A stretch of DNA of 64,000 bases from Daphnia carinata (taxonomy: Eukaryota > Arthropoda > Branchiopoda > Diplostraca > Daphniidae): NCBI RefSeq assembly GCF_022539665.2, contig NC_081340.1, positions 7,129,357-7,193,356 of the forward strand. Reading direction: 5' to 3'. The notes beneath the pieces are model-generated. The model was given only the letters and a program-made list of their open reading frames with translations. It did not search any database and was not told the DNA's origin. Positions 1-10,824 of this stretch are shown piece after piece. The position numbers and the translations under genes are program-made. Positions within the stretch are counted from its first letter, which is position 1, and every line of letters begins with the position of its first letter.

Positions 1-2107
1 TCTTTTTTTTTTTTTCTGTGCGATACATTTGTTTTGTACGGTTTTTTCTAGCGATAGAAGTTGGATCACAAACAAAATTGATATGCCTCCCCATTTTCTC
101 CGTACACATAAAATTTGTAAAACTGGGAAAAGGCGGAACTTTGCCTTTTATTTTTTTCTTATGCTCCTTCGTTCACAGCATAGAGAGAGAGAGAGAAAAA
201 AGAAAAGAAAGGGAAATCCAATCATTTTTTTGGCTGGGCACACATAGGTCAAAAAATATTTGGCACGAGTCACAGAATCTTGTAGGGAGTTCGTCCTACA
301 ACCGATTGACAGACAATGACAATAAAGACAAACAACTCTACAGTTCACGAATACTACGAGTATACCATACTCGTAGGAGAACGTAAATCAATTGCACGAC
401 ATCCAAATCGTAAATGTAAGAGATCTGGAAGGGGAGGGCAAAAGAAAAGGAAGAAGAAAAAAACAAGTTGGGAATAAATAGAGGCTAGAAAGAGAGAGAC
501 ATTAATTGAGAAATATGGGGACTATATTTTCTAGTCCCATTCCCAAACATCCGGAATGATAGGCTTTTCTTTCTTCCGTCTGTTTGTTATCATCAGATAA
601 AAACTAGAAAAAGAAAGAATACGGCAAAGGATTCAAGCGCCGCATGTTTTTATTGATAACGTCCCAATTGACAAGTTTGAAAATTCAAAAATTTCTAAAG
701 TTGCAAGAGGGAAGAAGAAGAAGAAAAAAAAAGTGGGTAAGCAAAATAAGATTAGGTAATTCCATTTACCGCATGATGATTGAACCGTCAAGTCCATGCC
801 CGACCAAATCCGCAGGTTTCGTGACTGAAAAGAGTTGATGGGTGGCGGGGGCGGGGCACAATAACAGTAAGTCTCTTTTGGGGTATAATTTGTTTTTTAA
901 AAAATTTTCAGAAGAAATTGGTGAATAGGGAGGCGATGAACTTTCTATACTATTCCGGTCCGGAAGCCAATTATTCTCTTTTTTTTTTTTTTCAACCTCC
1001 ACAGTTCTTCTTCGGGCAAAAATTCACGCACAGTTAAATTAGCACGGTACTTTAAAACACCACAAGTAGTTTTCCACTTTTTTTTTTTTTTTTTTTGAAT
1101 ATCACAATCCAAGTCCAAATGGCGCCCACCAAAAGAAAAGAAAAACGTTTACTTCTTTTCACGTGTTTAGTTTTGTAACTTTTAAACGAACGTCTCCGTT
1201 TTCTTCTTTTTCCTTTTGTTTCTTTTCATTTGTTTTGTTGTTTTTTTTTTTGTTTTGTTTTCAAAAGACGACTTGACGCAAAACAAAAATGGAGATAGCT
1301 ACCCAACTCGTGTGTTCACGAAATGTGTTTGCTCAATGCAAGCGCCCGCGTTCGCTTGACGTGAACAGTTCGGACTACGGCGTGAGACTGGAGCCGTTTC
1401 CAGGTCACCCGTTTCCTTACATATATATAGAGTCGCCTCGGTTTTGTGTGTGTCCTTTGCGCTAGCGCCGCGTATAACTCTCTCTTTCCATCGTGCACAC
1501 CGCCTTGTTTGTTTTGTTTTCTTTTACGCTATAGGATCTCCTAGAATTTTTTATCCTCCACCGATTCTTTATGTCGTTTTCTTTTTTTTTTTTTTTTCCT
1601 GTTTGTCTTTAATTTGGGGGGGGGGAATCAAATATGGCTTAGGTTTGTTTTAAAGCAACAAATGGTTGTCGATAAGCTTTAAGATGGAATAGAATTCGAG
1701 CAGTTCGTCCGATTTTTTTTTTCTTTTTGATCGGGAAAAAGTAAAAGTCAACCTTGTTTTGGCTCCATCTTTTGAACGTTGAATGAAGCGGTTTTCTTTT
1801 CATGAGCGGGCGGGGTCGAATTGCATAAGAAAGTGTGGAAAGCAAAAAAATAAAAAACTCTACTTTCTCTTTCGTTTCTTTTTCTGATTGAACGGAAGCC
1901 AGTGACGTCACAATCTGTCCAATTTTATCTTCTACTTTTTGAAACGATAAAGATCGCTTTTCAAGTATATTTCTATACATATGCGAGAAGGTTGCGCCAA
2001 TAATGTAATCCATTCTAACTTGATGTAGTTAGGCATATTGTCCACTTTTGGAATTGCGGGGGAGGAAATCACGTGCTCCGACTCTGTACAGCTATAAATC
2101 ACCCGCA

Positions 2108-2144
<37 letters not shown>

Positions 2145-4661
2145 CTCCTTCTTCTTGCGGAGTCGTTATTAGAGTTGCAGCCAGAGAAAACTGTGTAATA
2201 TATTACTATTTTATACCAAAGAGCCGTTTGTACAAAATGTTTGGATCTATTCGGACGGAAGGGCGCCTTAAAAATAGAGGCTCGTATGCCTCGCCCACAC
2301 CGCCGTCCTTCCCATTTCTTGTGCATTTATCAATAATGCAACATTTCAACAGACGAAAAGGCGGGCGCCCAGTGGTAGCTAGTTGCAGCAATCCCATTCT
2401 TCTTCGTCCTCTTCTAATTGACTGCCTTCAAATCCGATTCATCTGTTGCCCGACGCCCCGAAAATCCAATATTCCTGACTTATACCATATGTGTTACTAC
2501 ACGTTAAGAGTGACTGACGTTTGACCAACAAGACGAATGAGCTTTTAGGATTTTCTTTCCTTCTTTTTTTTTTTTCTTTTTTCTTATGCATTGCCGTTCA
2601 CTTATTTGATTGAATCCACTAGCGTGCATTCTTTTTTCGTTTTTCGGTTTGCTTTTTCGTTTAATTCGGCGTAGAGATCGGAACGTCGTTGATTGTCGCA
2701 GTCTTAATAGTGACAGCTGTTTCTGTCTGTCCGTCGTAGTCGGCAAATAATCTGACAATCCAAATCCATCCGACTGAGCTTTCGTATTTGATCAAGGCCG
2801 TGAAGTAATAATAAAAAAAAAGGGCAGTTGTCGTTTTGTTTAAAAAATAAGAGAAAAAATTCTTTTTTTTTTTTTTGCCCACTTTCAATCTTGGATTACA
2901 AAGCAAATCGGCAGATCGTAGGGCATAGTTTGATTGAATGTGTCGTGACGTAATTGTCAGATGATTCACGACGTCGTTTCGTTGGGCCGACTGTCCGTCG
3001 CTTCGCAACGAGAAAAAAAAAAGAATTAAAAAGAATAACCCGCAGTTGTAAAGCAAGTCCTTAATCGAATTACATCAGTTTCCTTTAGCCCATTGGCTTT
3101 TGTCTGTGTGTGTGTGTGTGTCTCCGCTTTAGCCGAATTAACTGCGACCCGTCTGCCTAACTGGGCCATTTAATACAAAAATTCTTTCTTTGTTCTGCCA
3201 ACTAGAAGATAATTACATTTGACTCGGGATTTACACGAACAGCTTTTGTCGTTCAACAAATTCGGGCCCCTTTTTTTTTTTACAATTTCGCAGAGCTCGA
3301 TTTTTTTTTGTTTTTCTAATGGCTGACAGGACATACGTTTCCCGTCGGAACCTCACGCGGGACCGCAAAAATCTAAAGCCACCGACTGCACACATTCACA
3401 CACACACATCCTGTTCTGATACGTGGGTTTATATGTTGCGTTTGTAGTACACGGAAACAGGGATGTGCAACGAAACGGCGACGAGGAGAGAGATTTTGAT
3501 TTCAAGATCAAATTTGTTAAGTTTTTGATTTCAAGTGGCAGAGGAAGAGGCGGGTTTCAAAAGTGACGCTTAGACATCCACACACACAAAGATGTACAAT
3601 GGCACAAAGACACACACACAGAGCGCAGTTCAGAGCTTGGGCTGTTTTCAGTTTTAATTGGATCGTCAGTGATGTCTGACTGTGCGTCAACAGCAGCAAC
3701 TTGTTCGCATTGAACATAATCAACGGATTAGCATCCACTTGAAGACAAAAAAGAATTTCGGATTAAAATAACAAGAAGGAATCAAATTTATTGTTTGGGA
3801 TCGCCTTTCCACATTGTTGTGGGGTAAGTTTTCAAAATTCGATGGGAGACATTTGATGAATGTTATTTTTGGGTTGTTTTGAGTAAGCCAATTTGGACGT
3901 CATCAAAACTAGGACGCCGAGCGGTGGATTATCTATTGTGTAAACAGAATAACCGACAACAACAAAAAAAATCTCGTTATGCGTTGTGTGGGTCCTGAAC
4001 GAAAGTCGCTGGGAATTTTTATTAAGAGGGAAAAGAAGTAACCACGTCGAGTTTGCTTGACAATAAAAAGAGAAAGTGAGACAAGGAGAGGGAAAAAAAA
4101 GAAGAAATGTGTGAAGGATCAAGTCGTCACGTCAGATTCGTTAACGAGATTTCGTTTTTTTTTTTTTGAAGCGTTTGCAACCCCGTTTTTTTTTGCGAGG
4201 TCTCCCCATAGGATTTTTTCCTTTTTGATATTTGGAGTAGAGATCGTTTATTCAAGAGACCCCTGCAAAATCCGCGGGATAAAATGGTATGCTTATTTTT
4301 CTGCCAGTCTCGTTCGTAGGGCGGCAAAGAAAATGTTGGAACGTCGTCGTATTTTCATCGTGATGGATGTCGTTTCATCTTTTCCTTTCGTAATAATTTC
4401 TTTCTTTCTTTTTATGTTAAAAAAAGAAAAATGTTTCAAAAAAAAAAAAGAATTGCCGTTAGCATCCACCCTCCAGCTGGCGCGTTTCTCAACTCGAGTT
4501 GCTCTCTTTCTGGCACCCTCTTCATCCCACTCTGGTCCCGTCCACTTTACAATGTTTCATTGATGATTTATGCGCCCGATCGCATTGAATAACACTCCTT
4601 CTCTCTCTCTCTTTCCGTTACATATATACATGTTTGGATCGGCATCCTTTTGGACACGCTG
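1..4661. other. Upstream non-coding region of the GPCR gene
   Basis: No convincing coding exon is seen. The stretch is rich in long T runs (the longest is about 30 T at 2115-2144), shorter A runs, GT repeats near 3104-3121 and CA repeats near 3398-3408. Open frames here are mostly translated poly(T)/poly(A) and lack domain content. It probably holds the promoter and any 5' untranslated exon of the receptor gene that starts at 4662. TATA-like sites occur at 1421-1430 and 2093-2099. The real transcription start cannot be fixed from sequence alone. Confidence 0.6.
1421..1430 (+). promoter_or_regulatory. TATA-like box, candidate promoter
   Basis: ATATATATAG lies in a comparatively GC-rich, homopolymer-free stretch (about 1290-1500), the kind of island in which an arthropod promoter could sit. 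A second TATAAATC lies at 2093-2100. Either could serve the receptor gene starting at 4662 if a 5' untranslated exon is spliced to it, but no initiator or splice link can be proven. This is inference from motif and composition only. Confidence 0.2.
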
Positions 4662-7600
4662 ATGGATAGGATGGAGCTCGCAGCCGACAGCTGCAGCCAC
4701 TTGAACGGTACCAACGATCTGCTGATGTTGATGACGGTCCAGCACAACGGCCATCGTCCCATCCACGCGAACACCAGCGCCAACAACTCGGCCATTTACA
4801 ATGATATTTTCCTAAGCAGGTAGCAGTGCAGAAAGTTTGCCATTTTGTTGTTGCTGTCGTTTATCGAGGTTGTTGCATCGCAAACTTTTACTTGGGCGGG
4901 GAGTCATACGAATCCGCAGCTCATTTCTCTCGCTTTCAAAAAAGAAAAAAAAAAAAAAAAAAGGAAACGGAAACGGGAGTTGGCACCCAGGCAAGCAGCC
5001 CCTTGTCGCCATCCTCCGTACCGAAAAAAGTTCTTTTTTTTTTTTTCTTTAACTTTCGCGGTGAAGAAGTAAATAAAAATAAAAATAGGATCATGCGCGC
5101 ACGCCATCTGTGATGCTCACATGCCGGTTCTTTTATTCCATTAAAGCTATGTTTGTGCTATATGCCACCGAGCGAAAACTTTGATACTTCTTCAATGTAA
5201 CGTGGTGTACGTGGTTGCTTATACCAACTTTGGACCTCCTCAGTCAAATCAAACTTTCTTCAAGCTTCTTGTTTGGTTTTGTTCTTGTTTTTGTTTTCGT
5301 ATTCGTATTCATTAAGGAATGTTGTCGTTGAAATGTTTGATGTCGAAACTAATTTGAATGAAATTTTTCGTTCTTGTCTGCAGGTCGTCTTTAGGATTGA
5401 GGCGCTTCTCGGGTGTCATGACCATCTTCATCATTATGATGGGAGTATTGGGTAACGCGTTAACTATTGCGGCGCTAATTAAAAGCCCGAAAATACGTAA
5501 TCTAACGGTTGCCTTCATCACCAGGTTTGTTCCATTTCCCCTATTTATTATTGTTAATTATTGGATTTTAATTAATTATTCTACCCATGGTTTCTTTCGG
5601 CCCTTGCATTAAAAATACTGGTCGAACCGTGACAAGTGCATCTTACCCAAAGAAAAGAAATCCCCCCCCCCCCCCCCCCCAAAAAAAAAAAAAAAAAACG
5701 ATCGTTCAAAATCTGTAAAAGACGTAAAATGTTGAGTGAACCATTTCCTTTCCTTTTAAATGTCTCTATAAATCGTTCGCTTCGGTCGGCCGAGAATGTT
5801 ATGTGTGTATATCACGGGCTTGTTGACGTCTTTGGCCGACAGCTTTAATGGCAAGAGGGTAAAAACAAGAAGGGCTGGGGGGAAAGGAAAACAAAAAACA
5901 AAAATCGACTTTCGAATGATTATTCATCTCTCGTGTTTCTTTGCTCTACTGTGCTTTATAAAGGATCATTAAAGCTCAGAGCCAGTCCCGAGCGCCCCAT
6001 TCGTTATTAGCCGCTCGGGCGCACATACAAGCCCTACCATACAACCCTATACGTATATCGCCTGCAAAATATAAATAAAACATGCTTGATGGGTTGTAGC
6101 CTCTTTTTTTTTTGTCGTGCTCGTCACGAATGAAGAAGAAGGAAACACCCACCTACCCGAAGACGAAGAAAAAAAAAAAAAAATTAAGTCTTCTTTATTA
6201 TAGACTTGACGTATAATAAGCTAGTCACTCTATTTCTTTATTTTTATTTTTTTGATGGACGACTACTATCGATCTTGATGATGTTGAATGAATTTTTTTT
6301 TATCTTTTTCCATGTTTGATCGGTTGCCGTATCCGAAGTTTGTGCGTGGCGGATTTGAGCTTCTGCGTCCTTGTAATGCCGTTCACCGCCTACCGATTCC
6401 TCAACGATCGTAATTACTTTGGAGACGAAGACATCATGTGCGTCAGTACGTATATAGTCTAAATCATTCTCGTTATTTTTCGTACACAATTCCCCACATC
6501 ACAGATCATTGTAGTACGCCCAAGATTGTCTTGTAGGATTGTACAAATCTTTAATTCATTTATCTATTTGGTTTGTTTCTTTTATGTATTTCCTCTATGG
6601 ATGTGCCAACGATCAAAACTAGTCTTCCCATTGGTCCAGTACGCCAATGTCGGCGTCTCGTTACTCTCCATCGCCATGATCACTATCAACCGGTCAGTCG
6701 ATTCATCTTTTTAATTATATGTTCTTCCAGACCGGTGTACATATAAAGCGTGTACATCGTTTGACGTTCGTCACGCTCACACCTGTGCCTGCGTTGTAGG
6801 TGGTTGGGATAAGGTGAAAAACGATTCATTAGCGAAACAGCTGTACGTTTCAAGTTGAACAATCGCACCTAGGAGTTGCCAATCTAGTAATTAGGGTTAT
6901 ATAAGCCTCGTTACACTATTGTGTACCTTTCATTTCGTTGCCAATATTTTTATTTTTTTGGTCAAAAGCAAAACCAAAAAGATGTCGAAAAAGAAACTCA
7001 TTTTCCTTACATTGTGGGGACTTTAGAGCAGGAGTGGATTCTTGTGAGTTTCACACTGCAATAATCCCTTTCCCTCAGCAACCTAAATAAATAAAAAAGG
7101 CTCTGATGGATTTTCTGGTTAGAGGAGAAAAGGGACTCGACGCCCTTTTGGCGAACAACAGCAACAAGAAGAAGAAGAAGAAAAAAAAAATAAAAAGGGA
7201 AGTCGTTCTGGTTGCGATCGGAATCGATTACAATCGCAGAATTCTAGGAAAGAACAGGCGGGGATCACGTTCCTTATTTTTTATTTTATTTTTGCGGCCG
7301 CCCGTCTCTATGCTCACCAACTGATGGCTTCGCCTGTACAGCCCTCGAGAAAATTAGATTGACAAAGCCAAGAGAAACCCCATGTTAAAATCTTTTTTTT
7401 TTTTTTTTTTTTTTTTGTTTTTTTTTTCCTTTAAAGAACGAAGCAGCTGTATAATAGAGTTTTAATCGATACTACAAGTTCTGATTAGAATTGTCGTTCA
7501 ATATTGTAATGTTAAGTGGCATTTGAATTCAACGTTTCAGTACCATGGCCATACGTTTAGAACGTCGGCAATACTTCCCTTCCACTTGGGACGGCCCATT

Positions 7601-10487
7601 ATTGATCGGTTTGTATAACAAATGTGAAATGACAAGGAAATGGGATAAATCTAGAAGACGAGCAAGTCATGGCAATTCCTCCCCTCCCCCCCCCCCTTTT
7701 TTTTTATTTTTATTTCGTGAGAAACGTCACAGACACCACCGAGAGGGGAGACAACACATGGGATAAACGAGCGTTCAGTCACTTTCCCCTCTTTTTTGAT
7801 ACGACCGTTGATACGATTCTTTTCGGGGGCCCGTAGCGTACGCTTTTATTGCCGCGACGTGGGCCTGTCCCTAACGCCAGTATCTCTCTTTGAGCATCTA
7901 TATAGCTTTTTATTTTACTCTCAGGAATGGTATTAGAAATAGAAAAACGTCCATCCTTTTCTCAGTTTTTGTTATCTTTATTTTTCTGTTGGGAGGGGGG
8001 GGGGGGTGGTGTCTCAAGGTAACGGCGGTGAAAATCAGATCCGAAGATAGGTGCACATCTCTCGTGGGAAGTATCTCAATTGTCTACGTGCGCTTTGTTT
8101 GTTATCATTCGTACGTTTGCGTAATGCTAATCGAGAATTCCGATTAAGAAACGACTCAATTTGCCAGTAGTCTGACCTAATCCATCAAACCTTTGCATTG
8201 TTGATAGGCACAGGCAGTAGCATCGTTGGTAATTAATTACTGGAAAGCGGGGCGAATGTCGGCCGCCCCCCCCCCCCCCCCCCAAAAAAAAAAAAAAAAA
8301 AAAAACGTTCTTACCTTAATCATTTTATGGCTGTTTCGCTAAAGAGTAAATTTTTAATGATAAATTTCTTTTTGTTCAAGGTTCGTAATGATTGCTTACC
8401 CGCACTTGTACAAGAAGATTTACACCAGACAGAGCGTCGCCGGAATGGTTGCCTTCTCGTGGCTGTTCTCCTTCCTGACGTTGATGCCCACCTTGACCAG
8501 TCGATGGGGTATGTTGACGTCATCTACTAAAAACCTTAATAACATTGGCACGTAGTACTCGTAGTATTTTTGCAGACGCCCACTTTTTTTTATTGTTTAA
8601 CATATTTGGCGGGCCGGAATAGACGAGTATATTTCCCCCCTTTTATTCTTCCTAGTAATGCGGGAGGAATAGCCAAACTAGAAAAAAAAAAAAAGTTCGT
8701 TTAAATATAATATGATGACGTGCATTGGCTATATCAAGGACAAAAGTAGTTCGTTTCTAGGGGAGGCCACACAAAAATGAAGTTTTTGTCTGCGGGGGTG
8801 GTGTGAATAATAACTGTCGACAGCGTTCGTGCACTCGGTGCAGATGCGGTAAAGGGTGAAAGAGAAAAGAGGGGAACAAAAAACACACACACACAAAAAA
8901 AAAGAATTTGTGACGGGCCGAGAAGAATGGACCATAGTTTTGTTACGCACCCAAAAGCTCGGAAACGGGAGGTCTTTTTCAATGGAAAAAGAGAGTGGGG
9001 GTGCATCTACCAAGCGTCTGTGACTCGTATCATTTTTCAACGTCAACCGCAGCCCGGATCCCACTTTTTTTTTTTCTTCCGCCTTCGCAGTTGTAATCTT
9101 TTATTTATTTATTTTTTTTATTATTATTATTATTTGTTTTGCTCTCTGTGACGAGGAAAAGTTTTTTTTTGTTCAATGGATCGATGCAGACTTAACCCTT
9201 TTCTACCCCGCCTTTGCTTCTGATAATAACAAGCTAGAAAAACACTGACGTCACGAGTCTATCTATGCCAATTACGTTCCTCGTACCACCAGCCAATAGA
9301 AGATCAACAGTAGGGTTGGATTGGGGTCCGACCTTCTTCCTAAATTGGCCTCAAAACTCTATAAAAAAAAACAAAAAACAAAAGATTTCTTCCCTAAACG
9401 CCGTCCTTCTAGTCGATGCTATAGAAGTTCTAATAATGTAGAGAAAGAAAGAAAAAAAAAAGAAAGAAAGATGAGATCTAACAAGATTTAAAAAATTGTG
9501 CCCAGGGAAATTTGGTTTCGATACTTGCCTGGGCTCGTGTTCCATCATCGGGTCTAAAGGACCGAAAACGACCTTGTTCCTGATCGGATTCCTAACACCC
9601 TGTCTAGCTATTGTTATCTGCTATGCTGGTATCTTCTGGACCGTGAACAAGTGAGACATCCAATCTTATATTCCCCCCAATTTTTTTTTTTTTTTTTTTT
9701 TGTTCTTTTTTCTTTTCTATTCTGATACAATTGGATGTGGTTGACCTTTCCTCCAGGTCGAGAACGAGAGTCCAGGGGCATGCGGCAACGACGACGGTCA
9801 CGCCTGGTCGCACTGGAAGCGATTGGCGTCTAACTAAAATGATCCTCATCATTTTCGTTTCGTTTATTGTCTGCTACTTGCCAACAGCCATTATCAAGAT
9901 TGTCGACAAGAAAGTGGAACGAGCCGGTAAGTTGATGGACATTTACTTCTTTTCTTTTCTTCATTTTTTTTTATAATCAAACGGATCGGGACCGAAAATA
10001 ACGAGCTTTTCTTTTGCAAACAAAACCATTTGGGTTTGCGTTCATTTGCTTATTTTCGCAATAAAAGACGCTCACGTCATCAGCTACGTTCTGATCTATT
10101 TGTCGGCGTGCATTAACCCAATAATCTACGTGACGATGAACCGCCAGTTTAGACAGGCGTACAAAGATCTTCTCTTTTGCACCGGGTGGACGCCGGATGT
10201 GAAACATTGCACCAATAGCGCTTCGGGTATAATATATATTTATTTATTTTTTAAATTCGGGTTTAGGCAGGAAAAAAAGAGCTCCGTGTTTTTTTTTTTT
10301 TTTTTTTTTTTTAATTTTCGCTTAGAAAGGCATGCACGGCGTAGCCAACAGGACGGCCAGCTCGATCGCTTCCGTAGCGGTAACGGCCGTGCAACACCCG
10401 GACCCTGACCAAGTTCTTGCCAAGAGTAAACGAGTCTCCAGCAATCCAGTTGACATTCCTCTCAACCGATTGAGTAACGCCTGTTGA
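4662..10487 (+). CDS. Tre1/moody-like: Tre1/moody-like rhodopsin-class G-protein-coupled receptor, 9 exons, 411 aa
   Basis: Seven-transmembrane receptor of the arthropod Tre1/moody family; in Drosophila, Tre1 guides germ-cell migration and moody acts in blood-brain-barrier glia. Exons: 4662-4819, 5384-5524, 6339-6445, 6623-6692, 8381-8508, 9506-9650, 9757-9926, 10068-10226, 10330-10487. All introns are GT-AG and phases agree, giving 1236 nt including TGA. The extracellular N-terminus has sequons at N15, N37 and N41. TM1 is about 62-85 with G-N at 76-77. TM2 contains L-x-x-x-D (D105). Cys134 in C-V-I-F-P can pair with C213 (or C209) in loop 2. TM3 ends N158-R159-F160 instead of DRY. TM6 carries C-Y-L-P (289-292) and TM7 N-P-I-I-Y (323-327). 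The tail is Ser/Thr-containing and ends S-N-A-C. An in-frame TAA at 4590 lies upstream, so ATG 4662 is the first start in an unspliced leader. ATG 4671 has a better context and would be used if an acceptor at 4668-4669 operates. Length is close to Tre1 and shorter than moody. Family assignment is firm; orthology is not. Confidence 0.9.
6693..8380 (+). other. Large intron 4 of the GPCR gene
   Basis: This 1.7 kb intron separates the exon ending in TM3 from the exon that completes the N-R-F motif, splitting the Arg codon (CG|G). It starts GTCAGT and ends TTCAAG. It holds long T runs near 7391-7429, a C run followed by an A run at about 8266-8305, and GAA/AAG-rich sequence. No internal gene is seen; open frames in it lack recognisable content. 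Confidence 0.8.
8509..9505 (+). other. Intron 5 of the GPCR gene
   Basis: A 997 bp intron between the TM4 exon and the TM5 exon, with donor GTATGT and acceptor GCCCAG. It splits the Gly codon in W-G-K-F-G. It contains CA, A, T and TTA tracts typical of introns in this locus and no supported coding sequence. Confidence 0.8.
10324..10329 (+). promoter_or_regulatory. Twin splice acceptors before the last GPCR exon
   Basis: Two AG dinucleotides end at 10325 and 10329. Using AG 10328-10329 keeps the frame that ends in S-N-A-C at 10487. Using AG 10324-10325 adds 4 nt, shifts the frame and ends at a TGA at about 10406-10408, giving a short Arg-rich tail. The downstream site is preferred because it gives the longer Ser-rich tail. 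The upstream site lies nearer the T-run and is a real competitor. Confidence 0.5.
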
Positions 10488-10523
10488 TCAGCGCATACAT
10501 ACAAGTCGTATGTATAGTCATTC

Positions 10524-10529
10524 ATTAAA
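10524..10529 (+). terminator. Candidate poly(A) signal ATTAAA
   Basis: ATTAAA lies 37 nt after the receptor stop codon, followed by T-rich DNA. It is a plausible proximal cleavage signal for the GPCR transcript. A canonical AATAAA lies about 300 nt further on. Confidence 0.35.
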
Positions 10530-10818
10530 GCTTTATGCATTTGTTTTAGTTTTTTAATTCGATCTTACAATTTATTCGTTTTTTAGTTTTTAGTTTAATC
10601 TCACTTTTGTTTTGTTTCTGTTTGTTTTTAAGGATAAGTTATGGCAATGGGGTAAAGAGAAAATGTGTCATGTTAAAATGCCGTAATTGGCCGTTTCCGT
10701 ATAGAGAGCTCCGCGCCATTTTTTTTTTTTTTTTTTTGCCTAGCGCGATTTTCCATGTCCTTATTTTTTCCGTTAAAACAAAATCCTGGTCGTGTTATTT
10801 GACGTTTTTGACGGGCTA

Positions 10819-10824
10819 AATAAA
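10819..10824 (+). terminator. Candidate poly(A) signal AATAAA
   Basis: A canonical AATAAA about 330 nt downstream of the GPCR stop, just before the homopolymer-rich sequence gives way to more complex DNA. It may be the distal 3' end of the receptor mRNA. Confidence 0.4.

Noticed and set aside
6526-6714. Reading the TM3 exon of the GPCR from an upstream ATG at 6526 or the TTGTAG acceptor
   Set aside because: Those frames lack the conserved C-x-x-F-P start of TM3. Acceptor 6621-6622 joins in phase to exon 3 and restores it.
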